Source of the DNA: CAVPFA01 sp963703655
Lineage (GTDB): Bacteria > Actinomycetota > Acidimicrobiia > Acidimicrobiales > Bog-793
Reading direction: 5' to 3'
DNA: 64,000 nucleotides
Assembly: GCA_963703655.1 (NCBI GenBank)
Contig: CAVPFA010000004.1
Span: forward strand, 248,001-312,000
A program made the position numbers and the translations under genes. The notes under the pieces are model-generated. The model was not told where the DNA came from and did not search any database. It was given only the letters and a program-made list of their open reading frames with translations. This document shows positions 42,284 through 52,220 of this stretch, piece by piece. The stretch's first letter is position 1. Every line of letters starts with the position of its first letter.

Positions 42284-43544
42284 CTAACCGCGGCTGGAGG
42301 GCGGCGCGTCCTGCTCGTGGGCGATCGTCTTGCGGATCATCTGGATCCGCGCGGCGGATTGGTTCACGTCGGCGCCTTTGGCCTCGAAAAGGGCTTTGCG
42401 ATCTTGCTCGGCCTCCGCCTCGGCGCCCGCATCGGCTGCCGCCAGGCGGGCGTCGATGCCTTCCGCGACAAGCTTCTCGGCCTCGGCGACGAGGGCCTCG
42501 ACCATCTCGTCCTCGGGTACGACCCGCACGATCTTGCCCTTTATGAACAGGTGTCCCTTGTGACGCCCGGCGGCAATCCCAAGATCGGCCTCGCGGGCTT
42601 CGCCAGGTCCGTTGACCACGCAGCCCATTACCGCTACTTGCAGGGGCAGCGACCGGGACTCGAAGGCCTCTTGGGCCTTCACGCGCGATCTCGATCACGT
42701 CGATCTCCGCACGGCCACACGACGGGCACACGATCAAGTCCAGGCCCTTGCGCTCGCGAAGCCCGAGTGCCTCGAGCAGCTGGCGACCGGCCCGCGCTTC
42801 TTGGACCGGGTCGGCGGTGAGCGAGTACCGGATCGTGTCGCCGATGCCCTCCGCGAGGAGGGTCGCGATCCCCGCGGTTCCCTTGACCAGGCCCGCCGGA
42901 GGCGGACCGGCCTCGGTGACTCCCAGGTGGAGCGGGTGATCGAACGTCTCCGAGGCGAGGCGGTACGCCGCGATCATGGTCGGTACGTTGGAGGCTTTTA
43001 CCGAGATCTTCACGTCGTCGAAGCCGACCTCCTCGAAATACGCGAGCTCCATGCGCGCGGACTCGACGAGCGCCTCGGGCGTTGCGCCACCGAACCTCTT
43101 GTACAAGTCGGGATGCAGCGAGCCGGCGTTCACGCCGATGCGGATCGGGACGCCCCGGTCACGGGCCTCGGAAGCGACGAGCTTGATCTCCTCGGGCTTG
43201 CGCAGGTTGCCGGGGTTCAACCGCAACCCCAGGACTCCCGCCTCGAGAGCGGCCAGAGCCATCTCGTAGTGGAAGTGCACGTCGGCCACGATTGGCACGG
43301 GTGAACGGGGAACGATCTGAGCCAGACCCTCAGCAGCCTCCTGCTCGTTGCAGGTGCAGCGCACGATGTCGGCCCCCGCCGCCGCGAGAGCGTAGACCTG
43401 CGCCAGCGTCCCGTCGACGTCGGCCGTCTTTGTCACCGTCATCGACTGGACCGACACGGGCGCACCGCCGCCGACCGGCACGTTGCCGACCTTGATCTGC
43501 CTGGTCTTGCGCCGTTCGGCCATCGTCACGGGTGTTCTCGCCAT
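42284..43544 (-). CDS. ispG: IspG, 4-hydroxy-3-methylbut-2-enyl diphosphate synthase (frameshifted)
   Basis: Penultimate enzyme of the MEP isoprenoid pathway, a [4Fe-4S] protein. The N-terminal TIM barrel is clear (RRKTRQIKVGNVPVGGGAPV, DIVRCTC, VADVHFHYEMAL, RLNPGNL, GVNAGSL), and the cluster ligands are seen as VCPSCGR and then MGCVVNGPGEA. Between these, near 42680-42690, the frame shifts by one base (EIDVIEIAR then KAQEAFESRS in another frame). The C-terminus ends at TAG 42284-42286 with a charged tail. Start ATG 43544. It is last in the dxr-rseP-ispG run. An essential gene in this pathway, so the break is probably a sequence error. Confidence 0.9.
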
Positions 43545-43657
43545 TTGCTGGCAGCCTAGCGGCACACGGTCGATGGGCTCGTTCGCCTTGCTCGTTCGCT
43601 TCACATGCCGCGGCCTTCGGCGCGTCGCACGCAAAGTCCGGCCGAACCGGCCAGGGC

Positions 43658-44993
43658 TCAACCCCCGGGCAACTGAGCCGGGTGAACGATGTTCATGTAG
43701 AGGGCGCCGAGCCCCACGATCACGATGAAGAGGAGGAAGACGTACGCGACCGGCATGAGCTTGGCGACGTCCGCGTGATAGGCGCGGCCCTTGCCGCGAG
43801 CGGACCCGTTCGTAGACGGCGATGGCGACATGCCCTCCGTCGAGGGGCAGCATCGGGAAGAGGTTCACAACGCCGACGAACAGGTTGATCGCGGCGAGCA
43901 GGTAGAGAAGCTCGGCGACATTCTGCCTGGCGGCTTGGGCACCGATCTGGACGGCGCCCAGGATGGACAAGATCGTCCCTTGGCCTGACCCGTGGCCGGA
44001 CGCTCCAGAAGAGCCGGCGGTCTGGTGGTTTCCGGCCACGGCCACCTGGTGGGCGAAGTTGCCGAGGCCGTGCAGGGAGAAGACCTGGGCCAGGCCACTG
44101 AACGTCTGACCGAACAGCGAGCCGAGCCCGGTGCCGGCTCGCCCGACCGCCGTCAGCGGCCCGACTGCGACGTTCCGCACGTTGGTGAGCTCGACACCGA
44201 TGATGCCCTTGGCCGGACCGGTGGGACTGGCCGCCCGAAGGCTCAGGCCGCCGATCTTCTCGAGGACATGGCGGCCGTCTACCGGCGTGACGCGGATCGT
44301 ACGGTCGTGACCGTTGCGCGCCACGACCATGGTGAGCGGGTCCCCGGCATGCCGGTTCACGAACGCGATGAGCGAGCTCAGATCGGTGTACCTGTGACCG
44401 TCGACGGCGACGATCGCGTCGCCGGCCCTCAGCCCGGCGCGCTGTGCCGGGCTGAGGCCCTTCGAGAATTGGGCAAGGCTCATGATCGTGGGCGGGGTGG
44501 TGGTGGGCGCGCCCGAGAGCGCGAACAGGGAGAACAACAGCACGAACGCGATGATCACGTGCATGCCGGACCCGGCGACGGCGACAAGCAGGCGCCGGGG
44601 GAACGTTGCCTGGCGGTAGCTGCGCGCCTCGTCGGCCGGATCGACCTCCTCGAGCATGGTCATGCCGATGATCCGCACATATCCGCCGGCGGGAATCGCC
44701 TTGACGCCGTAGGTGGTCTCGCCACGGCGAATCGACCAAAGTCTCGGGCCGAACCCCAGGAAGTACTCGGTCACCTTCATCCCGCTCCATTTAGCGGTCG
44801 CGAAGTGACCGAGCTCATGCAGCATGATCATCGCCACGAGTGCGAGAACCACGATGAGCACCGGCAGTGCTCCGAACACGACGGCAAGGCCGACGCCGGC
44901 GACGACTACAACAACGAGCCGGAGCAGGGACGCGCGTCCGGTTGTCCCCGAGCGGGTTTCGAGTGGCGCCGGAACGCCGGAAGCGTCGTCCAT
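43658..44993 (-). CDS. rseP: RseP-type site-2 intramembrane protease (frameshifted near the 3' end)
   Basis: Zinc metalloprotease that cuts anti-sigma factors or signal peptides in the membrane. HELGHFATAKW gives the HExxH site (about residues 58-62) in the first helix, and FPMLPLDGGHVAIAVYE the third-ligand NxxPxxxLDGG-like motif. A PDZ domain lies between (QRAGLRAGDAIVAVDGHRY). Near 43790-43803 the frame is lost: after YERVRS the expected end (GKGRAYHADVAKLMPVAYVF, then LLFIVIVGLGALYMNIVHPA) lies in another frame to TGA 43658-43660. ATG 44993 chosen. It sits between dxr and ispG as in most actinobacteria. Confidence 0.88.
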
Positions 44994-45030
44994 CAAAGAG
45001 AGTCTGTCGCGCCTTCGGTCCGTTGGGTCG

Positions 45031-46257
45031 TCATGCCGCTCGCTGGCGGCGTTCCACGGCACTCGCGGCCCGCACCCGGGCGAGGGCGTCCGCGGCGAGC
45101 ACGTCTTCCACCTGCGCGAGCTCCGTGGGCTCGTGGATCTCGAGCGTGTCGGCCACGACCTCGGCGATCGCCGGCCACGAGATGTGTCCGCCGAGAAAGG
45201 CCGTCACGGCGATCTCGTTCGCAGCGTTGAGCCAAGCCGGGGCGCTGCCGCCCAGGCGCCCCGCCTCGTACGCGAGCCGAAGGCACGGGAAGGTCGCCAG
45301 GTCCGGCGGCTCGAAGTCCAGGCGACCGAGAGCGGCGAAGTCGAGCGAGCCGTAGGGCTGGGCGAGGCGCTCGGGATAACCGAGTGCGTAGCCAATCGGG
45401 AGGCGCATGTCGGGCGCTGAGAGCTGGGCAATCGTGGCGCCGTCGCAGAACTCCACCATGGAGTGCACGATCGACTGCGGGTGAACGACGACCTCGATGC
45501 GGTCATAGCCGATGCCGAACAGCTCGTGAGCCTCGATGACCTCGAGCCCCTTGTTCATCAGCGTCGAGGAGTCGATCGTAATCTTCGGCCCCATCTGCCA
45601 GGTCGGATGTGCGAGGGCGTCGGCCACTGTCACCCACGAGAGCTCGGCTGCACTCCTTCCCCGAAACGGTCCCCCACTGGCCGTCAGCACCAGCCTGGCC
45701 ACGGCCTCCGGCCTGCCGCAGGCAAGACACTGATGGATCGCCCCGTGCTCGGAGTCGACGGGGACGAGCTCGGCGCCGGCCGAAGCACGGGCCCGCTGGA
45801 CGACGGGCGCCCCCGCCACGAGGGACTCCTTGTTGGCGAGGGCGAGGCGGCGTCCCTGCCTCAGGCTCGCCACGGTGACCCCGAGGCCTGCAAAACCGAC
45901 CACCGCGTTCAAGACGACCTCGCCGGTCTCGGCGAGCGAGGACAACGCATCAGGCCCCGCCCGCACCTCGATACCGGCAGGAACCAGCTCCCGGAGTCTC
46001 GGTTCGAGGGCGGCGTCTGCGATCGCGACCACGTCCGGCCGGAATTCGTTCGCCTGGGCCGCGAGAAGCTCGACCGATCGAGCCGCTCCGAGCGCGCTGA
46101 CTGCGAACCGGTCGGGCGCAGACCGGAAAACCTCGAGGGCCTGAGTGCCGATCGAGCCTGTCGAACCGGCGACGGCGACCCGCCGGCGGGAGTCGTGTCC
46201 ACGCTGAGGTGAGGCGCCGGGGCCGAACGCCGCGGACTCGTCCACGATCCTGGTCAT
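45031..46257 (-). CDS. dxr: 1-deoxy-D-xylulose 5-phosphate reductoisomerase
   Basis: 408 aa. First committed MEP-pathway enzyme, NADPH-dependent. VAVAGSTGSIGTQALEV (NADPH loop), ALANKESLVAGA, VPVDSEHGAIHQCL (metal-binding Asp and Glu), LTASGGPFRG, ITIDSSTLMNKGLEVIEAHE, and WLNAANEIAV are all present. ATG 46257 overlaps the cdsA stop. Confidence 0.95.
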   Translation of the reverse strand: MTRIVDESAAFGPGASPQRGHDSRRRVAVAGSTGSIGTQALEVFRSAPDRFAVSALGAARSVELLAAQANEFRPDVVAIADAALEPRLRELVPAGIEVRAGPDALSSLAETGEVVLNAVVGFAGLGVTVASLRQGRRLALANKESLVAGAPVVQRARASAGAELVPVDSEHGAIHQCLACGRPEAVARLVLTASGGPFRGRSAAELSWVTVADALAHPTWQMGPKITIDSSTLMNKGLEVIEAHELFGIGYDRIEVVVHPQSIVHSMVEFCDGATIAQLSAPDMRLPIGYALGYPERLAQPYGSLDFAALGRLDFEPPDLATFPCLRLAYEAGRLGGSAPAWLNAANEIAVTAFLGGHISWPAIAEVVADTLEIHEPTELAQVEDVLAADALARVRAASAVERRQRAA

Positions 46258-47987
46258 CCGACGTGAGCCAGGCGAACGAAGTAGTAGGCCGCAGGAAGGA
46301 CGAAGAGCAGTGCGTCGATGCGATCCAGCATCCCTCCGTGGCCGGGCAGGAGTGAGCCCATGTCCTTCACGCCGAGGTCGCGCTTGATCATCGACTCGAC
46401 GAGGTCGCCGAAGGGAGCCACGACGGCGACGATGAGCCCTAGAGCGAGCGCGGTGTCTAGTCGCCAGGGATGAATATGACTAGTGATCCCGACGGACGCC
46501 GCGACAGCGACCACGCAACCGCCGATGAGGCCCTCCCAGCTCTTGTTGGGGCTCACGCGCGGGACGAGGTTGTGCCGACCCAGGCGGCTTCCGACCGCGT
46601 AGCCGCCGACGTCGTAGCCGACCGCGGCGATGACAGCACCCAGCATCAACGCGATTCCGTGCCTGTCGGGGAAGATCCTCGGGTCGACCAGGAGCCCGCC
46701 GAATGCGCCGAGCACGCCTATCCAGCCGAATCCGAGGACGCTCACCGACAAGTTGGCGACAGGCTGCCGCCGAGTAACACCTGCCAGATACCAGATCATC
46801 GACAGAACGATGAACAGCACGCCGCCGAGCAGGATCGCGCCGGGCCCTCGAAAGTAAGCAGCGACCGTGACGCCCGGTACGGCCAGCAGGGCGATCAACG
46901 TCGTCGGCCGATAGCCCGCGAGGCGCAAGGAGTTGAAGAGCTCCGCGGCGGCGAGCGTCACTGCGAGGGCGACCACGGCGATAACCGCGGGAGGCCCGAC
47001 CCAAAAGCAGGCAAGCAGCACCCCGCCCAACACGAGGCCGGTGAGAGTGGCGACGACAGGGTTGCGGGCAGCTGCGCCGTGGGCCTCAGTACCCGGACCA
47101 GCTTCCTTGGCGGCGGGTTCGCCGGACGGCTCCCGGCGCCCAGCGGCGTCGTCGCCCTCGGCCCGGCTGTGAGCCTCCTCGGGATCGGCGGGCGACCGCC
47201 GTGCCCGCAGCGGCCGGCCGGACCGGAGCCGGGAAGCCGCGTGCCGCCGGTGCCGGCGAGCAATGGGTGCCGTCGTAGTCTCGTCAGGGCCACCCGCCGG
47301 CGTCGGCGCTCCGAGGCCCGCCGCTTGCTCACGGGACTCCCCCGGCGTGACGATGGGAGGCGACACCGGCTCGGCTGCTTGTGCGGGCAATTCTGCAGAT
47401 TGTGAGTCCCCCAGCGCCACCGGTACCCCGGGCGGATTGACCCAGGAGATATCGTCGTCGAGGTCGAGGAAGTCGTACGCGAACGGGTCGTCAGACGACG
47501 ACTCCTCGTAGTCGGTGACGCGGAGGCCGGCACCCGCCAGATCGGCGAGAATCGCGTCGGTGTCGTCCCAGTCCTCCTGAAGCTCGCGCCACACCGGACC
47601 TCCCGGCGGCGGAGGCGGCGGGCCACCCCGCTCGATGGCAGCCTCTTGCTCGAGGTCGCGGAGCACTCGGGGAATCTGCAAGGTCGGAGGGTCTGTCCAG
47701 TCCGGGAGGTCGTAGGGCGCCATCGGAACGACCGGAGCAGAAGCGAGTGCCGGCTCGCCCACCACCTCGAGTGGCGATGCGGATTCCGCCGCTGACCCGA
47801 TCGAGAGCGCGGGGCCGTCAGCGGAGGTCACCGTTTCTGGACTCATGGCGAGCAGTTCGGAGCGGGCGCGCGTCGCTGCCTCCGCAGGCGGGGTCAGCCC
47901 AGCCGCGACTCCAGCCTCGACGCCGGCGATCCGGGCCCGTTCGGTGACCGGCTCGCCGGTCCCTCGATGCTCCTGCCGCTCCTCCAA
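46254..47987 (-). CDS. cdsA: Phosphatidate cytidylyltransferase CdsA with a long N-terminal extension
   Basis: 577 aa, about twice the usual length. The C-terminal 270 residues are the polytopic CdsA enzyme making CDP-diacylglycerol, with the signature SPNKSWEGLIGGCVVA followed by GDLVESMIKRDLGVKDMGSL and PGHGGMLDRIDAL. The first 290 residues are Pro/Ala/Glu-rich and low in complexity (GGPPPPPPGGP, LDLDDDISW), with a basic stretch RRHRRHAASRLRSGR before the membrane part. The extension resembles the cytosolic tails seen on some actinobacterial CdsA; its role is unknown. Confidence 0.9.
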   Translation of the reverse strand: MEERQEHRGTGEPVTERARIAGVEAGVAAGLTPPAEAATRARSELLAMSPETVTSADGPALSIGSAAESASPLEVVGEPALASAPVVPMAPYDLPDWTDPPTLQIPRVLRDLEQEAAIERGGPPPPPPGGPVWRELQEDWDDTDAILADLAGAGLRVTDYEESSSDDPFAYDFLDLDDDISWVNPPGVPVALGDSQSAELPAQAAEPVSPPIVTPGESREQAAGLGAPTPAGGPDETTTAPIARRHRRHAASRLRSGRPLRARRSPADPEEAHSRAEGDDAAGRREPSGEPAAKEAGPGTEAHGAAARNPVVATLTGLVLGGVLLACFWVGPPAVIAVVALAVTLAAAELFNSLRLAGYRPTTLIALLAVPGVTVAAYFRGPGAILLGGVLFIVLSMIWYLAGVTRRQPVANLSVSVLGFGWIGVLGAFGGLLVDPRIFPDRHGIALMLGAVIAAVGYDVGGYAVGSRLGRHNLVPRVSPNKSWEGLIGGCVVAVAASVGITSHIHPWRLDTALALGLIVAVVAPFGDLVESMIKRDLGVKDMGSLLPGHGGMLDRIDALLFVLPAAYYFVRLAHVG

Positions 47988-48097
47988 ACCTGCTCCTCCC
48001 TTGCGGGTCCTCCGAGTGCGACTCGGTCGGTCGATTCGAGCCTGGCGTCGACGGTCAGCAACGGAACGGGGCTCGGGGCGTGCCCCGCCGCCCTCGC

Positions 48098-48670
48098 TCA
48101 GAGCTCGAGCAGCTCGCGCTCCTTGTGGCTCAGCAACCTGTCGATCTCGGCGATCTGCTCGTGGGTCAACTTCTCGAGCTCCTTCTCGGCGCGGTCAAGC
48201 TCGTCCGAGGAGATGTTGCCGTCCCGCTCCTTTGCCTCGAGGTCGTGTCGAGCCGAACGGCGGACGTTGCGCACGGCGACTCGCCCTTCCTCCGCCCGAT
48301 GCTTCACGACTTTCACGAACTCCTTGCGACGCTCCTCGTTGAGCTCCGGAAAGACCAGCCTGAAGACCTGACCGTCGTTGGAGGGGTTTATGCCGAGATC
48401 GGAGGTGGTCAACGCCCTCTCGACCGCCTTCATCGCACCCTTGTCGTAGGGATTGACCACCAGCACCCGGGGCTCGGGCACGCTGAAACCAGCAATTTGC
48501 TGAAGTGGGACCTCACTTCCGTAGTAGTCCACCTTTATCTTCTCAACCAGAGCCGGAGACGCCCGTCCGGTCCGAACCGTTGCGAAGTCGGCCTTGGTGT
48601 GTTCGACCACTTTGTGCATGCGCTCTGCGCTCTCGGCGAGAGCGGCCGCGGTGAGCGTGTCGTCAGTCAC
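48098..48670 (-). CDS. frr: Ribosome recycling factor
   Basis: 190 aa, normal length. It releases ribosomes with EF-G after termination. Family marks: FATVRTGRASPALVEKIKVD, YYGSEVPLQQIA, NPYDKGAMKAVERAL, SDLGINPSNDGQVFRL and ERRKEFVKVVKHRAEEGRVA. GTG/ATG start overlaps the end of pyrH. Confidence 0.96.
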   Translation of the reverse strand: MTDDTLTAAALAESAERMHKVVEHTKADFATVRTGRASPALVEKIKVDYYGSEVPLQQIAGFSVPEPRVLVVNPYDKGAMKAVERALTTSDLGINPSNDGQVFRLVFPELNEERRKEFVKVVKHRAEEGRVAVRNVRRSARHDLEAKERDGNISSDELDRAEKELEKLTHEQIAEIDRLLSHKERELLEL

Positions 48671-49422
48671 GTGATCAGCGTACCTATCCGCTCCCCCACG
48701 AGGGCAGCTCGGATGTTGCCCTCCCGCATCAGGTCGAAAATGAGGATCGGGATCTTGTTGTCCCGGCAGAAGGTGATGGCCGTGAGGTCCATGACCCGCA
48801 AGTCCCGGGAGACTACGTCCATGTACCCGATCTCCTCGTAGCGAGTCGCAGTCGCGTCATAGCGGGGATCTGCGCTGTAGACACCGTCCACGCCCGAGTG
48901 GGTTCCCTTCAAGATCGCGTCGGCCTCGATCTCCGCGGCCCGGAGGGCGGCGGGCGTATCTGTGGTGAAGTACGGGTTGCCCATGCCGGCAGCGAAGATC
49001 ACGACGCGACCCTTCTCGAGGTGGCGAATCGCGCGTCGCCGGATGTAAGGCTCGCAAACCTCGGCCATGTGAATGGCTGACAGCACCCGCGTGGCACAAC
49101 CCACACGCTCGAGTGCGTCCTGCAAAGCGAGCGCGTTGATGACGGTTCCTAGCATCCCCATGATGTCGGAGGTCGCTCGGTCCATCCCTTCGCCAGCCCC
49201 GGTCGTGCCGCGCCAGATGTTGCCGCCGCCGACGACGATGGCGATCTGCACGTCCAGCTCACCCCGTGCGGCGCCGATTTCCTGCGCTAGTCGCCCCACC
49301 GTCGAAGCGTCGATGGTCTCGTCGGACGAGGAACTTGCCAGCGCCTCGCCGGACAGCTTCAGCACAACCCGGCCCCACCGGGGTCTGGCTGCTCCGGCGC
49401 CCTTCGGGGCCAGCTCGGTCAC
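48667..49422 (-). CDS. pyrH: Uridylate kinase
   Basis: 251 aa from GTG 49422; the frame is open to 49488, but those residues overlap tsf and are not family-like. It phosphorylates UMP to UDP. VVLKLSGEALA (N-terminal phosphate loop), IVVGGGNIWRG, MDRATSDIMGMLGTVINALA, GMGNPYFTTDTPAALRA and KGTHSGVDGVYSADP are diagnostic. Lies between tsf and frr. Confidence 0.95.
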   Translation of the reverse strand: MTELAPKGAGAARPRWGRVVLKLSGEALASSSSDETIDASTVGRLAQEIGAARGELDVQIAIVVGGGNIWRGTTGAGEGMDRATSDIMGMLGTVINALALQDALERVGCATRVLSAIHMAEVCEPYIRRRAIRHLEKGRVVIFAAGMGNPYFTTDTPAALRAAEIEADAILKGTHSGVDGVYSADPRYDATATRYEEIGYMDVVSRDLRVMDLTAITFCRDNKIPILIFDLMREGNIRAALVGERIGTLIT

Positions 49423-49441
49423 GAGTGCGGTGCCGGCCCGC

Positions 49442-50245
49442 TCACGAGCCGACGACGGACTGAGCGAAACGGAGCACTTGCGCGCCACCGAGCAGCTGCC
49501 CGATGGTTTTCTTCTCGTCCCTCACGAAGGGCTGCTCGAGGAGGACGTGCTCCTTGTACCAACCCTGGAGGCGGCCCTCGACAATCTTGTCGAGTGCAGC
49601 CTCGGGTTTGCCCTCGTTGCGCGCGATCGCAGTTGCGGTTCTTCTGACTTCTTCGACCTGCGCCTCGGGGACGTCCTCGCGACGCAAGTATTCCGGACGC
49701 GCGAAGGCGATGTGAACAGCGATGTCGTGAGCGAGCGACTCGTCGGCTCCGGAGAGCTCCACGAGCACCGCGTTCACGCCGCGCCCGCTCTGCAGGTGCA
49801 GATAGCTGCCGATGATCGCTGATTCCGGAGCCTCGAAGCGGACAGTCCTGCCGAGGGCGATGTTCTCCTTGAACTTGAGGGCGAGGGCCTCGATACGATC
49901 CGAGTACCCCGCGAGAGCGTCCTTGCCCTTGGCAGCGAGCTCGTCCGCGAGCTCCTCGACGAGCGAGACGAACTCGGACGATTTTGCGACAAAGTCCGTC
50001 TCGCATTCGAGCGTCGCGATCGCTCCGACGGGCGACTCCCCGCCTTGGACCACGACCGCTACCGCGCCTTCGGTGCGCTCGCGATCTTGACGTTTGGCCG
50101 CGCTGATGATGCCTCGCTCGCGGAGTGCGCGCTCGGCTTCCTCCTGGTTCCCGGCACACTCCTCGAGCGCACGACGGCAGTCCAGGATCCCAGCACCGGT
50201 CTTCTGCCGGAGCGCCTGCACCTCCTTGGCTGTGATATCTGCCAT
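49442..50245 (-). CDS. tsf: Elongation factor Ts
   Basis: 267 aa. Guanine nucleotide exchange factor for EF-Tu. VQALRQKTGAGILDCRRALE at residues 9-28, ECETDFVAKSSEFVSLVEEL (TDFVA motif) and the C-terminal EQPFVRDEKKTIGQLL are diagnostic. It follows rpsB by 3 bp. Confidence 0.96.
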   Translation of the reverse strand: MADITAKEVQALRQKTGAGILDCRRALEECAGNQEEAERALRERGIISAAKRQDRERTEGAVAVVVQGGESPVGAIATLECETDFVAKSSEFVSLVEELADELAAKGKDALAGYSDRIEALALKFKENIALGRTVRFEAPESAIIGSYLHLQSGRGVNAVLVELSGADESLAHDIAVHIAFARPEYLRREDVPEAQVEEVRRTATAIARNEGKPEAALDKIVEGRLQGWYKEHVLLEQPFVRDEKKTIGQLLGGAQVLRFAQSVVGS

Positions 50246-50248
50246 CTT

Positions 50249-51249
50249 TCAAGCCTCCGTGCGGGTCTCGGTGGGTGGGGCGGGCACGCCCTCCTCCACG
50301 GTCGTGGTATTGGTTGCGCCGGACTCAGCAACCTCGCCGGCGGCATCGGGCTGCTCCGGCGCCTCGGCGGCGGCGGCTACGACCTGCTCTGGCGCCTCGG
50401 CGCCGGCGGTTGGCTGGGGCTCGCCGGCGGCGGGCGGCTCGGCTTCGGGCGGCCCTGGCGCCTCGGCGGAGGCGGGCTCGTGCGTCACCGGTGGCGCCGC
50501 TTGAGCGGCGGCCTCCAGGTTGGCGCGGCGAGCATTGTTGGCCGCGTCGGCGGCACGCGACGCGAAGCGATGTACCGGCCTTCCGCCACGGCGTCGGCGA
50601 TAACGCGGCACATCAGCCGACCTGCCCTTATGGCGTCGTCGTTGCCCGGAATCACGTAGTCGATGACGTCCGGGTCGCAGTTCGTGTCGACGACGGCCAC
50701 GACCGGCAGGTGCAGCTTGTTCGCCTCCGTGACGGCGATGTGCTCCTTCTTGGTGTCGATCACGAAGATCGCGTCGGGCGGCCGGTCCAGCCGGCGTAGA
50801 CCGCCAAGGTTCCTGTCGAGCTTCTCCAGCTCGCGCTCGTGAGACAGCGCTTCCTTCTTCGGCATGGCTGCGAAATCGCCGGCAGCCCGCGAAGCCTCGA
50901 GCTCCACGAGCTTGCGGACCCGGCCTGCGACGGTCTGGAAGTTGGTGAGCATGCCTCCGAGCCATCGCTGGTTCACGTACGGCATGCCACAAGCGGTCGC
51001 GTACTCGGCGACGGGATCCTGCGTCTGTTTCTTCGTGCCGACGAAGAGGATGACCCCGCCTCCGGCGACAAGATCCCTGACGTAGGAGTAGGCCGTGTCC
51101 ACGCGGTTCAACGTCTGTTTGAGATCGATGATGTAGATGCCGTTGCGTTCACCGAAGATGAATCGCTTCATCTTCGGGTTCCAGCGACGGGTCTGGTGGC
51201 CGAAATGCACCCCGGCCTCGAGCAACTGTTTCATCGTGACGACGGCCAC
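50249..51249 (-). CDS. rpsB: 30S ribosomal protein S2 (frameshifted, with an acidic Ala/Pro tail)
   Basis: MKQLLEAGVHFGHQTRRWNP, YIIDLKQTL, FVGTKKQ, YVNQRWLGGMLTNF and VVDTNCDPDVIDYVIPGNDD identify S2. Near 50555-50567 the frame is lost by one base: EGRYIAS in one frame, then RAADAANNARRANLEAA in another, running to TGA just before tsf. Corrected length is about 333 aa, longer than usual because of a C-terminal tail rich in Ala, Pro and Glu, a feature of several actinobacterial S2 proteins. The gene is essential, so the break is almost certainly a sequence error. Confidence 0.93.
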
Positions 51250-51401
51250 GCGCTTCTCCTTCCCGACGGTTGAGCTGATCCTGACACGGCGCCCCGAGGG
51301 ACGACCGCGGGTGTGCCAGGACGAAGGTTGACGGGAACCCGATCGGGTTCCACGGCAATCGTAGCCGGATAGACGTGCGCTTCGAGCACTCTTTAGCCGC
51401 T

Positions 51402-51437
51402 GGCTTCAGGTGAAGCCAGGCTCAAGTGAAGCCAGGC
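51402..51437 (-). terminator. Hairpin and tandem repeat after whiG
   Basis: GGCTTCA-GG-TGAAGCC (51402-51417) is a perfect 7-bp hairpin just after the whiG stop. Two 16-bp copies (tcaggtgaagccaggc at 51406-51421 and tcaagtgaagccaggc at 51422-51437) precede a third partial copy that begins with the whiG stop codon. No U-tract, so termination is uncertain. Confidence 0.4.
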
Positions 51438-52220
51438 TCAGGTGAACTCGTCGCGCAATCGTTGCCTTAGGTGGAGCACCGCCTTGGTGTGGATCTGGCA
51501 GGCACGGCTCTCGGTCACGCCGAGAATCTCCCCGATCTCCGCCAAGTTCAGTCCTTCGTAGTAGTACAGCGTGAGCACCTTGCGCTCGCGGTCACCCAGC
51601 CGCTGGATCGCCTTCGCGAGCTGTCTTCGGGTCTCTTCAAGCTCGATGGTTGCACCGGGAGGGTCTCCCGGATCCTGGAGCGTGTCCCCCAGAGTTTGGC
51701 CGCCGGTGCCGCCCTGTCGGAACAGGACGTCGTCGAGCTGCAAGAGCCCAGCTCGCGAGGTCTGACGCAGGATGTCGTCGAGATCGTCGGTCGTCATCTC
51801 CAGCTCGTCGGCGAGCTCCCGATCCGAAGGCGACCTGCCGAGCGTGCCTTCGAGCTTGGCGAATGCGGAGTCGACCGCACGCGCCTTGGCACGCACCGAC
51901 CGCGGTACCCAGTCGATCGAGCGAAGCTCGTCGAGGATGGCGCCGCGAACGCGGGGCACCCCGTAGGTCTCGAACTTGATCGCCCGGGAAGGATCGAATT
52001 TCTCGATCGCGTCGATCAATCCGAGAATGCCGTAGCTGACGAGGTCGGCGTAGTCGACGTGATTGGGCATGGCCGCAGCGACGCGACCGGCGACGTACTT
52101 CACGAGCGGTGAGTAGTGAAGGATCAGCCGATCGCGCGCGGATCGGTCCGCGGTCGACTTGAACTCCGCCCACAGCTCCTCGACGGATTGGAGCCGATCA
52201 GTCCCGGTCGGGCTCATCAC
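51438..52220 (-). CDS. whiG: FliA/WhiG-type RNA polymerase sigma factor
   Basis: 260 aa. Sigma-70 group 3 without region 1: region 2 (YSPLVKYVAGRVAAAMP, VDYADLVSYGILGLIDAIEK, KFETYGVPRVRGAILDELRS, DWVPRSVR), region 3 (LGRSPSDRELADELEMT) and region 4 (YYYEGLNLAEIGEILGVTES with RACQIHTKAV). The size and the DWVPRSVR motif match WhiG/FliA. No flagellar genes are near; position next to xerC and rpsB is as in other actinobacteria, where WhiG acts in development. Its first codons overlap the xerC stop. Confidence 0.9.
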   Translation of the reverse strand: MMSPTGTDRLQSVEELWAEFKSTADRSARDRLILHYSPLVKYVAGRVAAAMPNHVDYADLVSYGILGLIDAIEKFDPSRAIKFETYGVPRVRGAILDELRSIDWVPRSVRAKARAVDSAFAKLEGTLGRSPSDRELADELEMTTDDLDDILRQTSRAGLLQLDDVLFRQGGTGGQTLGDTLQDPGDPPGATIELEETRRQLAKAIQRLGDRERKVLTLYYYEGLNLAEIGEILGVTESRACQIHTKAVLHLRQRLRDEFT

